Shown: positions 48,308-59,716, numbered from the stretch's first letter. The stretch is DNA of 64,000 nucleotides from Phallus indusiatus (GCA_027605045.1 JAQFWX010000062.1:62001-126000); one strand, 5' to 3'. Made by a program: numbers and translations. The notes: generated by a model from the letters alone, not told the origin.

Positions 48308-51300
48308 TTACAAGTCAAAGATAGAATCGAGTCTTGAGGTCAAATCAAAAGGGATGTATTCATCCGCAGGTGGTTGAGGTGCCATTGACGGTGTATGAGA
48401 CGAGCCTGGCACCAAGAGCTGTTGTCCACTCGAGATATACGACGGGTACTGAGCCAGGTAGCCTTTTGGAACGCGCGGCGGGTATTCAATATATGGCTAA
48501 AAATGCGTCAAAATGGTGTTTAAAACAAAGAAAAATAAGAACCTTTGTCTCAATATATGAAGCTTGAGTTTGTGTCCCGGTGAGTGACACTGAACCCGAA
48601 CCTTGAGGTATAAGTTGCTGTAAACGCTCACTTGTGTCTTCGAGGTCTTCGGTAATTTTTTTGAGTCGTTTGTAATCCCTTTGAGAGTCTGTATTTTCGC
48701 CAGGACGTTTGCGAGAATTGACGGCTGAATTTATGGAGGCCTGAAGCTGAGTTTTCTTCTGCACCAGCTTTGAGATCTCAGTGTCCTTTCCTCGTACAAT
48801 TCTCTGTAGAGATGAAGCTATAAAGTTTTAGCGTCTAGAAATCAGAATAATAAAAAAAGATTACATTTAAGCCTTATCCCTCTCAACAGCCTTTGGAAAT
48901 GGGTTGAACCTTGGTCACGCGGCTGAATAGCTTCATCTGTGAAGAATGTTAGATTTCCAAGGGCTCGCGAATCGAATTGTAAGCCGCGCATGATTCCAGC
49001 GAGCAGTGTAAGTCTGGTCCCATCTCTGTTGATATTTCTATGAGACTGTTCATTCCCGTTTGTAGTGGAAGGCGCCGCTCTCCAGCTGTTCAGCGGCATT
49101 CTGCTTTCAGGCCAGTATATCGCCACTAGAGGATAAAATCCTTCAACGGTTTGCTTATCCTTCAACCAGTCTGATTACTGTGTCAATAAATAATAAAAAG
49201 TGTTACGAAATCCTTACCAACGGCCTTTTTCCCTCCGGAGCTGATTTGAGCTAGCGTTGCGTCGAAATTTGGTAAAGGCTCTGCGCTCGCTAAACTCATC
49301 ATTGCAGAGAGTACGTATTCATCGACATGTCCTCTCATATTCGAAACGTTACGCGTGAAATGAGCGAAGCAATACCGGTAAAATCGCATAAGGTGTTCCC
49401 TTGGACTGAGCGCATACAAGGGGCGGATCCATACAGCTGAACAGTACCCATGCATATTTCTTGATATTTCTTGGCAATATAAGCCAAGTCCTTGTGGAAA
49501 AAATCATTAGACGTGGGAAGATTTTTTTTTTTTTCAAAAATTCACCTAAAGCTTGGCCACGGTGTCCGTCAGCCGTGACAGTATCAATTCCGTCCCCGTG
49601 AATATGTCGGAATCTCACGGATTGGCCAGTATCAGCCTCGACAACAGAAAAGAGAAGCTTGAATAAATGATAGTGAGCGACGGCGCTCTCAGAAGTCGTG
49701 ATGGCGCGTGCAACAACGACGGCTATAACAGAATGACAATGAGTACAACAATAAACTGGCATAAATAATTCTTACAGCGACCGAATTCTGAAAACCAAGC
49801 CTCCATCTCAAACTCTTGCCAATTCTTGAGACGCTTGAAAGAAGTATCAATCGTCAATCGCGTCGCTCGAAGTAAGAGTTCGCTCATTTTCTGAAACATG
49901 CAGACAACAATGGTAAAACTTCCTTCCTTCGAACCGGGACAACCGTACGTCTCAATACATCGAAGGTACTGCTTATCAACGGGGAGTTTTGAGTGAATAT
50001 CTAACATATATTTAGCACCTGAGATTCAAGTAAGTAAAATTTTATAAATGTGTACATGTAGGCTCATACCTTCCAAACCAGTTCCGGCCGGGTATCTTTC
50101 TTCTCGTAAATTATTGATGAGTCGGGCAGCGTGATCGTAATTTGCTAAAGAGGGATGAAGATCACCAAGACCTGGGTCCCGATGATTCTCCCAGCCCAGT
50201 ATTTTCCGCAAGTTTTGCATAAATGAATAATCCAGCAAAACGCGACGGGGTGTGGCATCAGCCAGTCTCCAGTCAAGAGGTGTGAGGAGGGACTCAAACA
50301 CTGCACGAACGGTGGCGGAAGTTTTTGTAGGCTGTGGTAGACCGTGCGAGTGTGGGTTCGTCGAAACGATTATGACGAACGGACACTGGTGAAGGTCGTT
50401 TGTGTTATGGAACTCCTTGATGTGCCAATCAAATAGAGTTACACACAATTACTTGTTAAGCGTTTCGTCTAGATTCGTATCCAACTTAAAAGGTAAGGCC
50501 AGGAATAACTGTACTTATGCGAAAGTTTCCCGATCTATAGAAATGTTAGTTGAACAATAAAGGTTAAGAGGAAGACTTGTAGCACAAGTCTCAGATAGAG
50601 TTAGATAAGAGGTTTGATAAGCGCGCTTTGTCAAAGTGACCCTTTTGTTGTTACTAAGCTTTATTAGCTAACACTGGATGTGTGGTACAACAAAAAGATG
50701 TAGATACATGATTTTCTGAGCCCTATTTATACACATTTAGGGCTAAACTATTCTACTCGCTACCTAATAATTACATAGTAAATGACACAAGAGATGACAC
50801 AATATTTGAGATGGAAAAATAGATAAGGATAAATAAACGTAACCTTTTTCCTACTAATTACCCTTGGCTGAAGTGTTTTGCCGAATGATGTCATGTATGA
50901 TCGAAGTGGCAAAAGGATTGGAAAAGAAAATAGAAGTGGAAGACGAGAAATGTGGAAGTCCTTGGATTATTTGGTTTTGTTTGTTTTTATGGGGTTTTGT
51001 TGCCGTAGCCTTATATCTTGATGTTTTTGGTGAGGGAGATGAAGTGGTTACATAACAGTTTGGTGTGAGTACGTCAAAACGAGTGGGGCAGTCTCCCATT
51101 GGAATCATTTTACCGCGTTGCAAGACACCATGAGAATCCCGGTGCCAATTGGCTGCCATTCCGTCTGCTTAGCATACAAGCAGGGAAAAAATAGATGTTT
51201 TACTCACGACAAAGTTCTTTTTGTGCCCGCGTGACGATTGCAATATCGCAAGTAACCAATGGACCATAGCCTTCACTTGCCGCTTTACTCTCAAAGTCCC

Positions 51301-52196
51301 ATATCTTCCAGGTGTCACCAGTGAAGAGCGCAACAAGGTATTCTATGTTGTACTCGCCAAGATTACGAAGCCGTAGATGATTGCGCTTTCCTTTTGAAAA
51401 ATATTCGCAGCTTGGTGATTATTAGTCCCAATTTACCTGTATATATACCGAAATACTAACCGAATATAACAGTGCCCGTATTTATCAGTGCAAATCAATA
51501 ATCCTCCTTGACACTTCCGATGCTTGCGTGGCGAACGACAATCCTTCCTTACCAGAACGTGGTTTTTAGGTCTTGGATCGTCAGTCTCGGTCTCACTATC
51601 GCTAGTTGCGTCCCTATCCGGATGAAGCCTCGAAAATGAGCACCCGTGCTCCTGCAACGCGCAGAAGAAACCAAGCGTCTTCATAAAAACTTCCCCCCAT
51701 GTGTCGTATGCCACCGAAGTAAAGGGCGTCCCATGCTCAGAAGAATTGAAAGAGCATTTCTTTAGGGAGCCACCTAAATTCAGGATATTAGGAAGTCGAG
51801 TCGTTTAAAAATTGATGATCGCTTACATGTGTAACGTGTTTTCTCACATTTTACAGGCGTTCCTGTATCTTTGTCGCGAAGCAGATAGCACTTGACATTT
51901 CGTTGTCCATTGTGCCCAATGCCATTAAGTGAGTACTGTAAATTATCTTTCGGATGAATGAAATTGTCAAGATTTATAGAAAATTTATGCGCAATAGCTA
52001 TGTTCATCTGAGCTCCAGAGACTGGAGTTTCGACGACGGCGCCAAGTGGATGATGTATGATGGCGTCGACGGTCGTTTGACGCGTCAGTCGTCCCAACCC
52101 AATTAGTTGTTGGACAGGAGTGAAGAAAACGGGAAGTGGGGAGACATAGTTTTGGCTTAAAAGAAGTGGACGAAAAGGAGTGTCGGGTTCAGTCAT
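48308..52196 (-). pseudogene. Second transposase-like gene (uncharacterised basidiomycete DDE-type family), split by a solo LTR
   Basis: Minus-strand exons read from MTEPDTPFRPLLLSQNYVSP at 52196 through a Cys-rich region (KCQGGLLICTDKYGHCYIRC) to YGPLVTCDIAIVTRAQKELC and CPTRFDVLTPN / DLHQCPFVIIVSTNPHSHG. The core follows: LTIDTSFKRLKNWQEFEMEA, FRHIHGDGIDTVTADGHRGQ, RFYRYCFAHFTRNV and APSTTNGNEQSHRNINRDGT. Then come a coiled coil with a basic patch and an end at RLDSIFDL. The D-x-S-F, ADGHRGQA and C-x-H elements resemble a MULE-type DDE core. I recognise the family as widespread and unnamed in Agaricomycetes. It is broken only by the LTR at 50403-51057, exactly between TPN and DLHQ. The ATG 33 codons upstream is also possible. 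Confidence 0.65.
50403..51057 (-). mobile_element. Solo LTR (family D), 655 bp
   Basis: The ends are TGTTATG...CATAACA. The target duplication GTTTG is at 50398-50402 and 51058-51062. Read on the minus strand it contains a TATAAATAG box and a downstream AATAAA, as in an LTR. Removing it and one GTTTG restores the open frame of the surrounding transposase gene. Confidence 0.88.
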
Positions 52197-52795
52197 AGGA
52201 TCAGTGAATAAAGTGGGAAAATCGAGAAAGAGTGACAGGAATGTGGGGTTTTGGGGGTATGAAGTTGTCGACGAAAACTTCGCGTTTAAGTACAAAAAAA
52301 ATGCGTTGTATTTTTGTTTGTTTATTTGGCGAAACTTAGAACTTATGAATTAAATTTTTGAAGATAGATCTCCTCTCTTCAAAACTTTTTGCGCGACGCG
52401 CGACGTGTATATTGGGGCGGCGTTCAGCGCATGGTCTCAAGTTCATTTCAAGTCCCCATCATTGCTCTAATTGGTTGGAACTAGGGTAGAGGGAATGTGA
52501 GACGCAACTTTGGGTTCAAAACATTGGACGTGTACGATCAAAATTTCTTTTTATGGTATTTTTTCTCCTCCGTCGACGGACAGATTCCCCAAATATGCGG
52601 AGTCCCCAGTGTATTTGGGCACGAAAAAAATAATAAACGGACATTTAATTTACGCTCAATTCATTTACCACATGTTTTATGAATAGGACCCTTTTTAGAT
52701 CTTTTTTTTTTTTTGAATCTCGAAAGCATATATAAGGCGGCATTGGGTACCGCGGTTACCCCATCACCCATCCCCTACGATCCTTTGCTTTGACT
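52197..52795. promoter_or_regulatory. Divergent promoter region
   Basis: 600 bp between the minus-strand transposase-like gene and the plus-strand zinc-finger gene. A TATATAAG box (about 52,728-52,736) lies about 60-68 bp before the ATG at 52796. Confidence 0.5.
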
Positions 52796-53923
52796 ATGCG
52801 ATACGAAGTCGTCCACTCTCATTATACACGCTCCTGTCTTCCTAATCGCAATATTGCGAGACGTTGGAGAGCCTCCCAACGTGCCCTGAAACTGCCTCTC
52901 ACTTTTCTTGACCCTGCTCTTCGCGCGCTCTATGTCTCTGCCATGGAGCTGCAGGCCAAATCATCGAACATTGTCGCCTGCAATCCTTACACAAAGGAGG
53001 CCGAGGAACTGGCGTAGTTTGTCCTCCATTTTTCTCCTTGATTTTCTTATTTTTAACTCGCTTTAATTAGCCCGCTCCACAACGGTCAGCGTAACACATG
53101 GCCTGCAGTGGCCGTAGCAGCCCTTGCAGGGTATGCTAGGGTCCGAAGACTGGGCTGGTGCTGCTGGTGCTCATTTGCCACTGAACGGCCCAGCTTTGCG
53201 ACCTTCACGCAGGATCCAATTGGATCATTTCTAGAGTGTTTTGAATGCGGGTTTTTTGGTAAGCATTCAAGTTTTCTGACAATATATACATATATTCTAC
53301 TGAAATTCCGAAGTTCCTTTGAATAAAATATATGAAACGGCTACTGAACTTGCAGGATATCCTTATACAGCAAATGGTGGTGAGTTCAAAAAAAATTACC
53401 GTTCTTATTTTTCTATTAATCTTGCTAGCAGCGCTTCAGCCAATTATTAAGTCCATCGCCATTCCTCCTCCAAAAAGCCCGTCAACTCGACCTGCTTTCA
53501 GTCGGCGAACGATTCGTCAGGAGAGTAGTACTCGTAAGTGTTAACTTTTTGTTTTGTTTTTTTTTTGAATGGGTACTAATTATTACTTTTACAGCATACA
53601 GTTTGAGACCGCGCATCAAAGTTGAGAAAGAGGAAAGTCCGGAATTGCCTTCCATGCTCGAGGAAATATTCGCAGACATCAAAATAAACGAAAATAAGAA
53701 CGGAAAAAAGAAGAAAACATCCCGGAGGCAACGCCATTCCGCCCCTTCAACCACTGCGCGAACCCATGATCAGGCGATGGAGCTCTACACAGAACCTTCC
53801 GATCATGACCAGGAAGGTACAAAAATTGAGTTTTGTCCTTACTGCGGCAATGGATTCGTCGAAGATTTTATGGACAGCCATCTGAGAGAAGAGTGCACTG
53901 AATATACCAATGACATGGACTAG
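52796..53923 (+). CDS. Intact Cys-rich / zinc-finger protein inside the repeat island
   Basis: Five exons join in phase: 52796-53013, 53074-53261, 53355-53379, 53431-53534 and about 53595-53923. The product has a basic N-terminus (MRYEVVHSHYTRSCLPNRNI), a Cys/Trp-rich centre (LGWCCWCSFATERPSFATF, then CFECGFFGYPYTANG), a Pro/Ser linker, a Lys-rich coiled region and a C-terminal CPYCGNGFVEDFMDSHLREE finger followed by Cys (C-x2-C...H-x3-4-C, UBZ- or CCHC-like). No known family is recognised. The gene has a TATA box and no disruptions. It may be an accessory gene of the transposon carrying the divergent transposase-like gene. Confidence 0.6.
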
Positions 53924-54139
53924 AATTTTTAACTAACACAACGTACATTCATTTTTTTTACTGCACATTATCTGTACTGAATTCTTTAACTACATTACTT
54001 TCACTTCTCTTTACCCCTAAATAATAGATAATAACTCAAACTAATTTTCTACTGATTATTTCCCTGTCAAGTACTTTACACGACGTTTTTTGCGCTTGAG
54101 CCTCATTACGTTTTGGAGTTTGATTAAACCTATGTGTGG

Positions 54140-54400
54140 TTTGCCCTAGTGGCAAAATCACTAGTCAAGTGCCTGTTTTTTTGTGAGGTCGCTCGTTCGA
54201 ACTTCGTTGCCTGTATATTTTTATTTAAGCGAAGCGCGCCTTTTAAATTGATGTATTAAATGTATTGATGGCTACAAGATATATTACTAATCATTTTTTT
54301 TATTCAGTACAAATATACGGCATGACTGGGGTCCATGTCACTAAGTGGGTGGATCTGGGATGACAATCTGAACGATCGACTGATCACCCAGTACCTAGTA
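54140..54400 (+). mobile_element. tRNA-derived SINE, copy 2
   Basis: The tRNA-like head at 54140-54215 has an A-box-like GCCCTAGTGGC and a B-box-like GTTCGAACTTC. A spacer follows, then the conserved core at 54319-54399 (GGATCTGGGATG, AATCTGAACGATCGA) shared with copy 1 in the opposite orientation. The heads are far more divergent than the cores. Confidence 0.65.
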
Positions 54401-54409
54401 TTATGTAAT

Positions 54410-54560
54410 GTACATAGGCGCCGTCACACCAGTAAATACCGCGTAACGGTAAAGGCGCCGGCAGCCTTTCTTACCTGCACTTGCAAATATACAGCTTTAT
54501 ACTGTTTGTTGTGAGTCCGTAAGAACCGGGCTAATCGTAAACTGTAACGAAACGTTACAG
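54410..54560 (+). repeat. Degenerate piece of the hairpin-type terminal repeat
   Basis: Pieces resemble the inner part of the 38092 inverted repeat: ATTATGTAAT, AATATACAGC, and the terminal hairpin TGTAACGAAACGTTACA at 54543-54559. It may be the end of a related transposon. The similarity is patchy. Confidence 0.35.
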
Positions 54561-55595
54561 GGCGCCTAGCACTTAGCTGTCACTGGAGACATTGTAGGGT
54601 TTGACCAAAAAAAGGATCCTGATAAAATTATGGTTCGAGGTATAGGCATATAACAATTCACTAACTTGTAATATCATATTATAACTAACACTCAGATTAA
54701 GAGATTCTGAGTTGAAAAATTGTGAGTATGTTGCTATTTTTATCTTAGTTAAATCATGTAAGAATTTTTACTTATATAACACTATCAATAACCTTTTCTA
54801 TTCAATCAAATAGTATACAAAGTAAAACATATATTATTATTAACCATAGTGGAAATTTATATAATGAAGTTAATATAATTACTCATCAATCCAGTTTTTT
54901 ATCATAATTTTGAGGAAGTGGGAAATACTGAGTTTCTATGTAATTAAAACTTGAAGTCACAGTATGTGACATTAGAGTTTTCTCAAGATTTTCCAGAAAT
55001 CCCTGTATTATTAAGGTTTTTCTAGGAAAACTCTGATATTACACAGTGTAATCTCATGCTTAAAATTAAGGTTTTTCCATGCATCTAAATTATAATAGAA
55101 ATATATCTTCATAATAAATATAAAAAAGATTTTTAGAACATTCTTCAATATGGATGATGATAATGTAAGTTTCATTTTATTCATTATTTTACTGAATGGA
55201 TAACATTGATCATGGACTTATATGATAAAGAATTATTACATAATTTGGCCAAGATAATTATAGCAGTATACTGACAATTTTGCAAGCCAGAATCCCTTGA
55301 GCTGAGTATTAGTTATAATATGATTTTGCAATTTGGTAAAGTGTCAATAGCCTATGCCTCGAACCATGATTTTCTTAGGATCCTTTTTTTGGCTAAACCC
55401 TACAATGTCTCCAGTGTGTGTCAGGGCCGTACGCCGCGCTACCGTTTTTCATGTATATAGTCGCTGTCCCTAGAGTGAGGGTCCCTAAGCTTGTTCTCTT
55501 AGGATCCCCTCCCTCTAGGTGAGTAGTTAGTTTCTCTTTCAATATAATCTCTTAGGATCCCCTCCCTCTAGTGTGAGCTGAGTAGCCCTAACAGA
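54561..55595 (+). repeat. 5'-truncated family B LTR, split by a MITE
   Basis: 54561-54580 plus 55417-55595 correspond to the 3' half of the family B LTR (CTTAGCTGTGTCAGGG, then CTAAGCTTGTTCTC, ending CCCTAACA). The first about 200 bp of the LTR are missing. It abuts the reverse-transcriptase fragment of the minus-strand Gypsy copy at 55596. Confidence 0.75.
54581..55416. mobile_element. 836 bp MITE with CACTG ends
   Basis: Terminal inverted repeats of about 70 bp start CACTGGAGACATTGTAGGGT and include AAAAAAAGGATCCT and TGGTTCGAGG. A 3 bp duplication TGT (54578-54580 and 55417-55419) flanks it, as judged against uninterrupted LTR copies. The interior is AT-rich and noncoding. CACT(A/G) ends with a 3 bp duplication point to the CACTA/EnSpm group. 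Confidence 0.88.
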
Positions 55596-56315
55596 GAACG
55601 CGTTGAGTGATCTGATTGTGCTGTTCCCGATCCCAAGTGTAGATGAGGATGTTGTCAATGTAGACAGCAACGACACTTTCTGAGATCATGTCTTCAAAGA
55701 TCTCGTTCATCATCGGCTGGAAGGTGGCAGGACTGTTAGTGAGACCAAAGAACATCACCAAGGGCTTGAAGAGGCCGCGATTGGTGCGGAAAGCAGCCTT
55801 CCACTCGTCTCCTTCCTTTATCCACATATTGTTGTAGCCCCAGCGCATGTCTAGCTTGGTAAAGTACCGCACACCTTGCAGCTTATTGATGAGCTCCGAG
55901 ATCAGAGGTAGCGGGTAGCGGTTCTTGATTGTCATGGCATTCAACGCGCGATAGGCCTGGATGAGACGAAGAGAACCATCCTTCTTCTTGATGAAGAAGA
56001 CCAGGGACACCATCGGTGACTTGGAGGGTCAGATTCGTCCTGACGCAAGGTTTTCTTCCAAAAACGCATCCAGCTCGGCCTGTTCGTTGGGCGACAACAG
56101 GTAGATCTTGCAGGACTTGGGCTCAGAGCCTGGCACAAGCTCTATCGGGTGGTCCCACTTCTTTGACTGCGGCAACGAATCAAAAGACTCCTTCGAGAAA
56201 ATGTCGGCAAAGTCATGGAACATTTCTGGCACGATGTCCCGAAAGCCTCTAGGTGCTGGTGCGTCCGCATTGTTGGCATGAGCCTGGGCCAGTCGCTGGG
56301 AGATAGTCTCGGTAG

Positions 56316-56712
56316 TGTAAGGACACGATCGTTCAGCGGTTTAGACTTAAGGATCAGACGTTATAACCCAGTAGTCCAATCTATAATAGCGCAAGGAGCT
56401 ACACTTGCGCGCACAGTAGTACTTATATACATGAGTGAGCTATCTCTACCCAATAGCGCTCAGGTGCTTTATCTACCAATAGGAAGGGAGGTAGTCGACG
56501 ACGAATGAGAAACAGGAGTGGAAAGGAAGATGGTGACAGTATGAAGCGAACGGAGAAACGGAAGGTGTTCGGGAGAATACAGGAGGAAAGATACGGACCG
56601 GCATACCGGGTACCGTACGATGGATGTGGTAGCGCGTAGACTAACACATACGTCTATACTATACGCACAATATACTAGATTAGCCCTTATGATCCTAGCA
56701 CGTACCCTGACA
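56316..56712 (-). mobile_element. Solo LTR family C, copy 1
   Basis: 397 bp. On the minus strand it starts TGTCAGGGTACGTGC and ends with the family's CTTACA. The duplication GGTAG is at 56311-56315 and 56713-56717. Confidence 0.9.
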
Positions 56713-57079
56713 GGTAGCATATATGCGGTGAGCGTCGGGCCTGTTGGGTAGCATTGATATCGAGAAGAGTCGATCGCCTTCTTCAATCTCAGACTCGACG
56801 TCAACCAAGTCTGGTATCTCAGGATCACTGGCCTCGGTGTCATCGAGTTCTGGCAAGGGCGCGCGTCGGATCTGTTGGAACGCACGTTTAGAGAGCTTAC
56901 CCGCTGGCCAACGCGGTGCACAAGACCGACAGCTGGGGCTGCAGCGCATGAATTCTACGTGTCCAGCTGCATAGTCTATGACAGGATTATGAGCTTTAAA
57001 CCACGGCAGTCCAAACAAGACGGGGTACTTGAGCGAGGTAACGGCAAACAGGGTGCGTTCGGAGTGATTGTCATGATCC

Positions 57080-57808
57080 GATTCATGACATCACTTCCGG
57101 TAACGTTACGTAATCCATATCCGATTCTGTTATCTCCGTTATCTTATCACGCTTACATCACTCATGATAAGACCTTCGCGTTCAGTCATCTTTACCAACC
57201 TCGCAACTCGTATAGAGACGTACCCGTCTCCTTTAACTCCTGGAACACCCGCAGAAAGCCCTTTCTAGAATATTCCACGCACGTTCCAGTTATGAGATCA
57301 CAGATGACGAACGTAGGTCCATGTATGCACAGCACTTATCCCTGCATGCCTCATGGTCATCACATGAGACATCATACCCTGCATATATTGATATTACTTA
57401 CGAATCTCACGACATGTTTACATTTCTCTAGTTCGGAATTTATTTCGAACTGAGCTAGAATTATTTATCTGACGTGTATATAAACCCTAGCATACACGTA
57501 GATAGTTCTTCAGACTTAATATCGAACGTAGTTCGATATCTCTATAAACTCTCCTTTCCTATTCTCCTCATCATTGCTCGTCGAGATCGTTGCCCGAGAA
57601 CTACGACGACGGATTCCATTCGTCGTTGTCGAGAGCTGCGTCTTGAAGCTCTCTTCATTCTCCTCCAGCTTGACCTCATCCAGCACGAGATACAACTCGC
57701 GGCACTTGAGGCTCGGAACGCAATCATCAAGAAAGCACTATTGTTCTATTCAGCGACTAAAATACATTACAGTATCTATAGCCGTTCCCGGATATCGGTA
57801 CTTGACAG
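57080..57808. mobile_element. 729 bp insertion with TGATCC duplication, type unknown
   Basis: It interrupts the pol frame between HFRDH and DNHSER. TGATCC is present at both borders (57074-57079, 57809-57814). The ends are not TG...CA and no clear inverted repeat is seen. It contains a TATATAAA box (about 57,476) and a 118-codon frame (57474-57827) without family features. Confidence 0.55.
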
Positions 57809-57865
57809 TGATCCCGAAAGTGAATGACGAGGTCGATGACATGGGTGATAGAGCCAGCATGGTTG

Positions 57866-58261
57866 TGTCAGGGTACGCTACCGCCGTCTCTCATTTTCTT
57901 ATTTATTATCATCGGCATCATTTCTTTTCTATTTTATTTATCATTTCCATATTTTACTTTTACTCTCCGTTTCCTTGTTCTGTCTCTATTTCACTTTCTC
58001 TACTCGTGCGCGTCGCGCGCTCGTACCCGGCGTGATGCCCGTGACATCACGTCGCTTAGGTTCGGCTTGGGCGCCTGGCACTTAGCTGTGTCAGGGCCGC
58101 ACGCCGCGTCGTCGTTTTATGTATATAGTAGCTGTACCTAGAGTGAGGGTCCCTAAGCTTGTTCTCTTAGGATCCCCTCCCTCTAGGTGAGTAGTTAGTA
58201 TTCTCCTTAATATATTATCTTAGGATCCCCTCCCTCTAGTGTGAGCTGAGTAGCCCTAACA
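57866..58261 (+). mobile_element. Solo LTR family B
   Basis: 396 bp, TGTCAGGGTACGCTACC to CCCTAACA. The duplication GGTTG is at 57861-57865 and 58262-58266. It contains TATATAG and AAGCTTGTTCT, as in the other B LTRs. Confidence 0.92.
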
Positions 58262-58698
58262 GGTTGGGCGTACCGTCAACGTTGAACACGGGAATGGGTT
58301 TAGCAAGGCGTACGGCAGGAAGTCGATGTTTCTCGACAAAGCCACGGTCGAGGAACATGCCACTAGCTCCAGTGTCCAACATGGCCTTGCTGTGCAGCAG
58401 GGCTCCGGTGTCAACACTCTGTAACTCCACAGGGATCTCTAGCTTCTGCGTCCCAGCAGTAGCTGCGAGTCGGTATTCGCCAGGCAGCGCATGACGTTGA
58501 GAAGGCGTCAGCATACACGAGGTTGAAACAGAACGTGTAGCCGGTGGGGATGATTCTTTGGGTTTATCAGGGGATGCAGCAGGGGTAGTTAGATTCGAAT
58601 CAGATGTGTCATTTTGTTCGCGATCTATGTACAAAACGTCAAATCTATTAGATGTCGGCAACGAGGGTGCATCGTTCACTCGTCGCCGTTTTGAAAAT

Positions 58699-59093
58699 TG
58701 TCAGGGTACGTGCTAGGACCATAAGGACTAATCTAGTATACTGTGCGTATAGTATAGACGTATATGCTGACCTACGCGTTACCATATCCATTGTACGGTA
58801 CCCAGTATGCCGGTCCGTGTTATCCTCCCGTATTCTCCCATACTTTCCCCGTTTCTCCGTATGCTCCATACTGTCACCATCTTCCTTTCTACTCATGTTT
58901 CTCATTCGCCATTGACTGCCTCCTTTCCTATTGGTAGATAAAGCACCTGAGCGCTATTGGTAGAGATAGCCTACTCATGTATATATATACACCTGTGCGC
59001 GCAAGAGTAGCTCCTTGCGTTATTATAGATTGGACTACTGGGTTATAACGTCTGATCCTTAAGTCTCAACCGCTGAACGATCGTATCCTTACA
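58699..59093 (+). mobile_element. Solo LTR family C, copy 2
   Basis: 395 bp, TGTCAGGGTACGTGC to CCTTACA. The duplication AAAAT is at 58694-58698 and 59094-59098. It is inserted in the 3' end of the family B gag. Confidence 0.92.
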
Positions 59094-59371
59094 AAAATCC
59101 TCTACCTCTGCTGCAGCCACAGTCTCACTTTCTGTTGGTGCAGAGTCGGCGCGCATCTGGGCTTCCAACGCGTCCTTCTGGGCTAATAATTCCACGATAC
59201 TGTCGTCTAGTTCATCGGGCTGGAGATACCGAATGTCGTATGCGCGAGGACATTCACGGGCCCAGTGACCAGCCACACCACAGCGCCAACACCTGGTTGA
59301 TTCTGGGCCTAGGCGTCAACGGGCAGCGTCAACATCCATCAGGTCATGCCTAACCTGTGGCGTGGGTGTAA

Positions 59372-59716
59372 TGTATTTGCTCTGGTTCAAGGTATAGGCA
59401 CCTTGTACTGTTGCAAATAAGAGAGTTGTTTAGAGGGAACCTAGTCTGGCAACAAAGGTCTTGTTATTGAGGGTGAGACAGAGCTTGCTGCTGCTGCTCT
59501 AAGACTTGAGCTGGCTGCTACTGGAGTAGTAAAAATTATAGTGAAACATTATAGTGAGACAGAAAAAACAAAGAAACACAAATACAAGCAAGAGCTCAAA
59601 AAAGAATAAAAAACTGACATAATGTGGGCTTTTGTTGTTTATATGCTGTTTTTGGATTTAGTGGCTGTGCCTTTTGACTTGTTTTTGCTGAGCTGGGTAA
59701 AAGTGCCCTAGATACA
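59372..59716. mobile_element. Probable 345 bp insertion in gag linker
   Basis: It begins TGTATTTGC and ends GATACA, an imperfect TGTAT/ATACA inverted end. It interrupts the Pro-rich gag linker between APAPTV and TPTPQVRHD. The flanks TGTAA and TGACA do not match exactly, so the borders are tentative. Confidence 0.4.

Larger units (their letters stand above)
55596..58679 (-). pseudogene. Pol of family B (protease and partial RT), broken
   Basis: Protease (AMLDTGASGMFLDRGFVEKH) ends in NVDGTPN at the family B solo LTR. The frame resumes with ITHVIDLVIHF, is cut again, and resumes with FAVTSLKYPVLFGLPWF. After the family C LTR it gives MFHDFADIFSKESFD and RT up to VVAVYIDNILIYT (YIDN where family A has YIDD), ending at 55596. 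No integrase follows. Confidence 0.85.
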
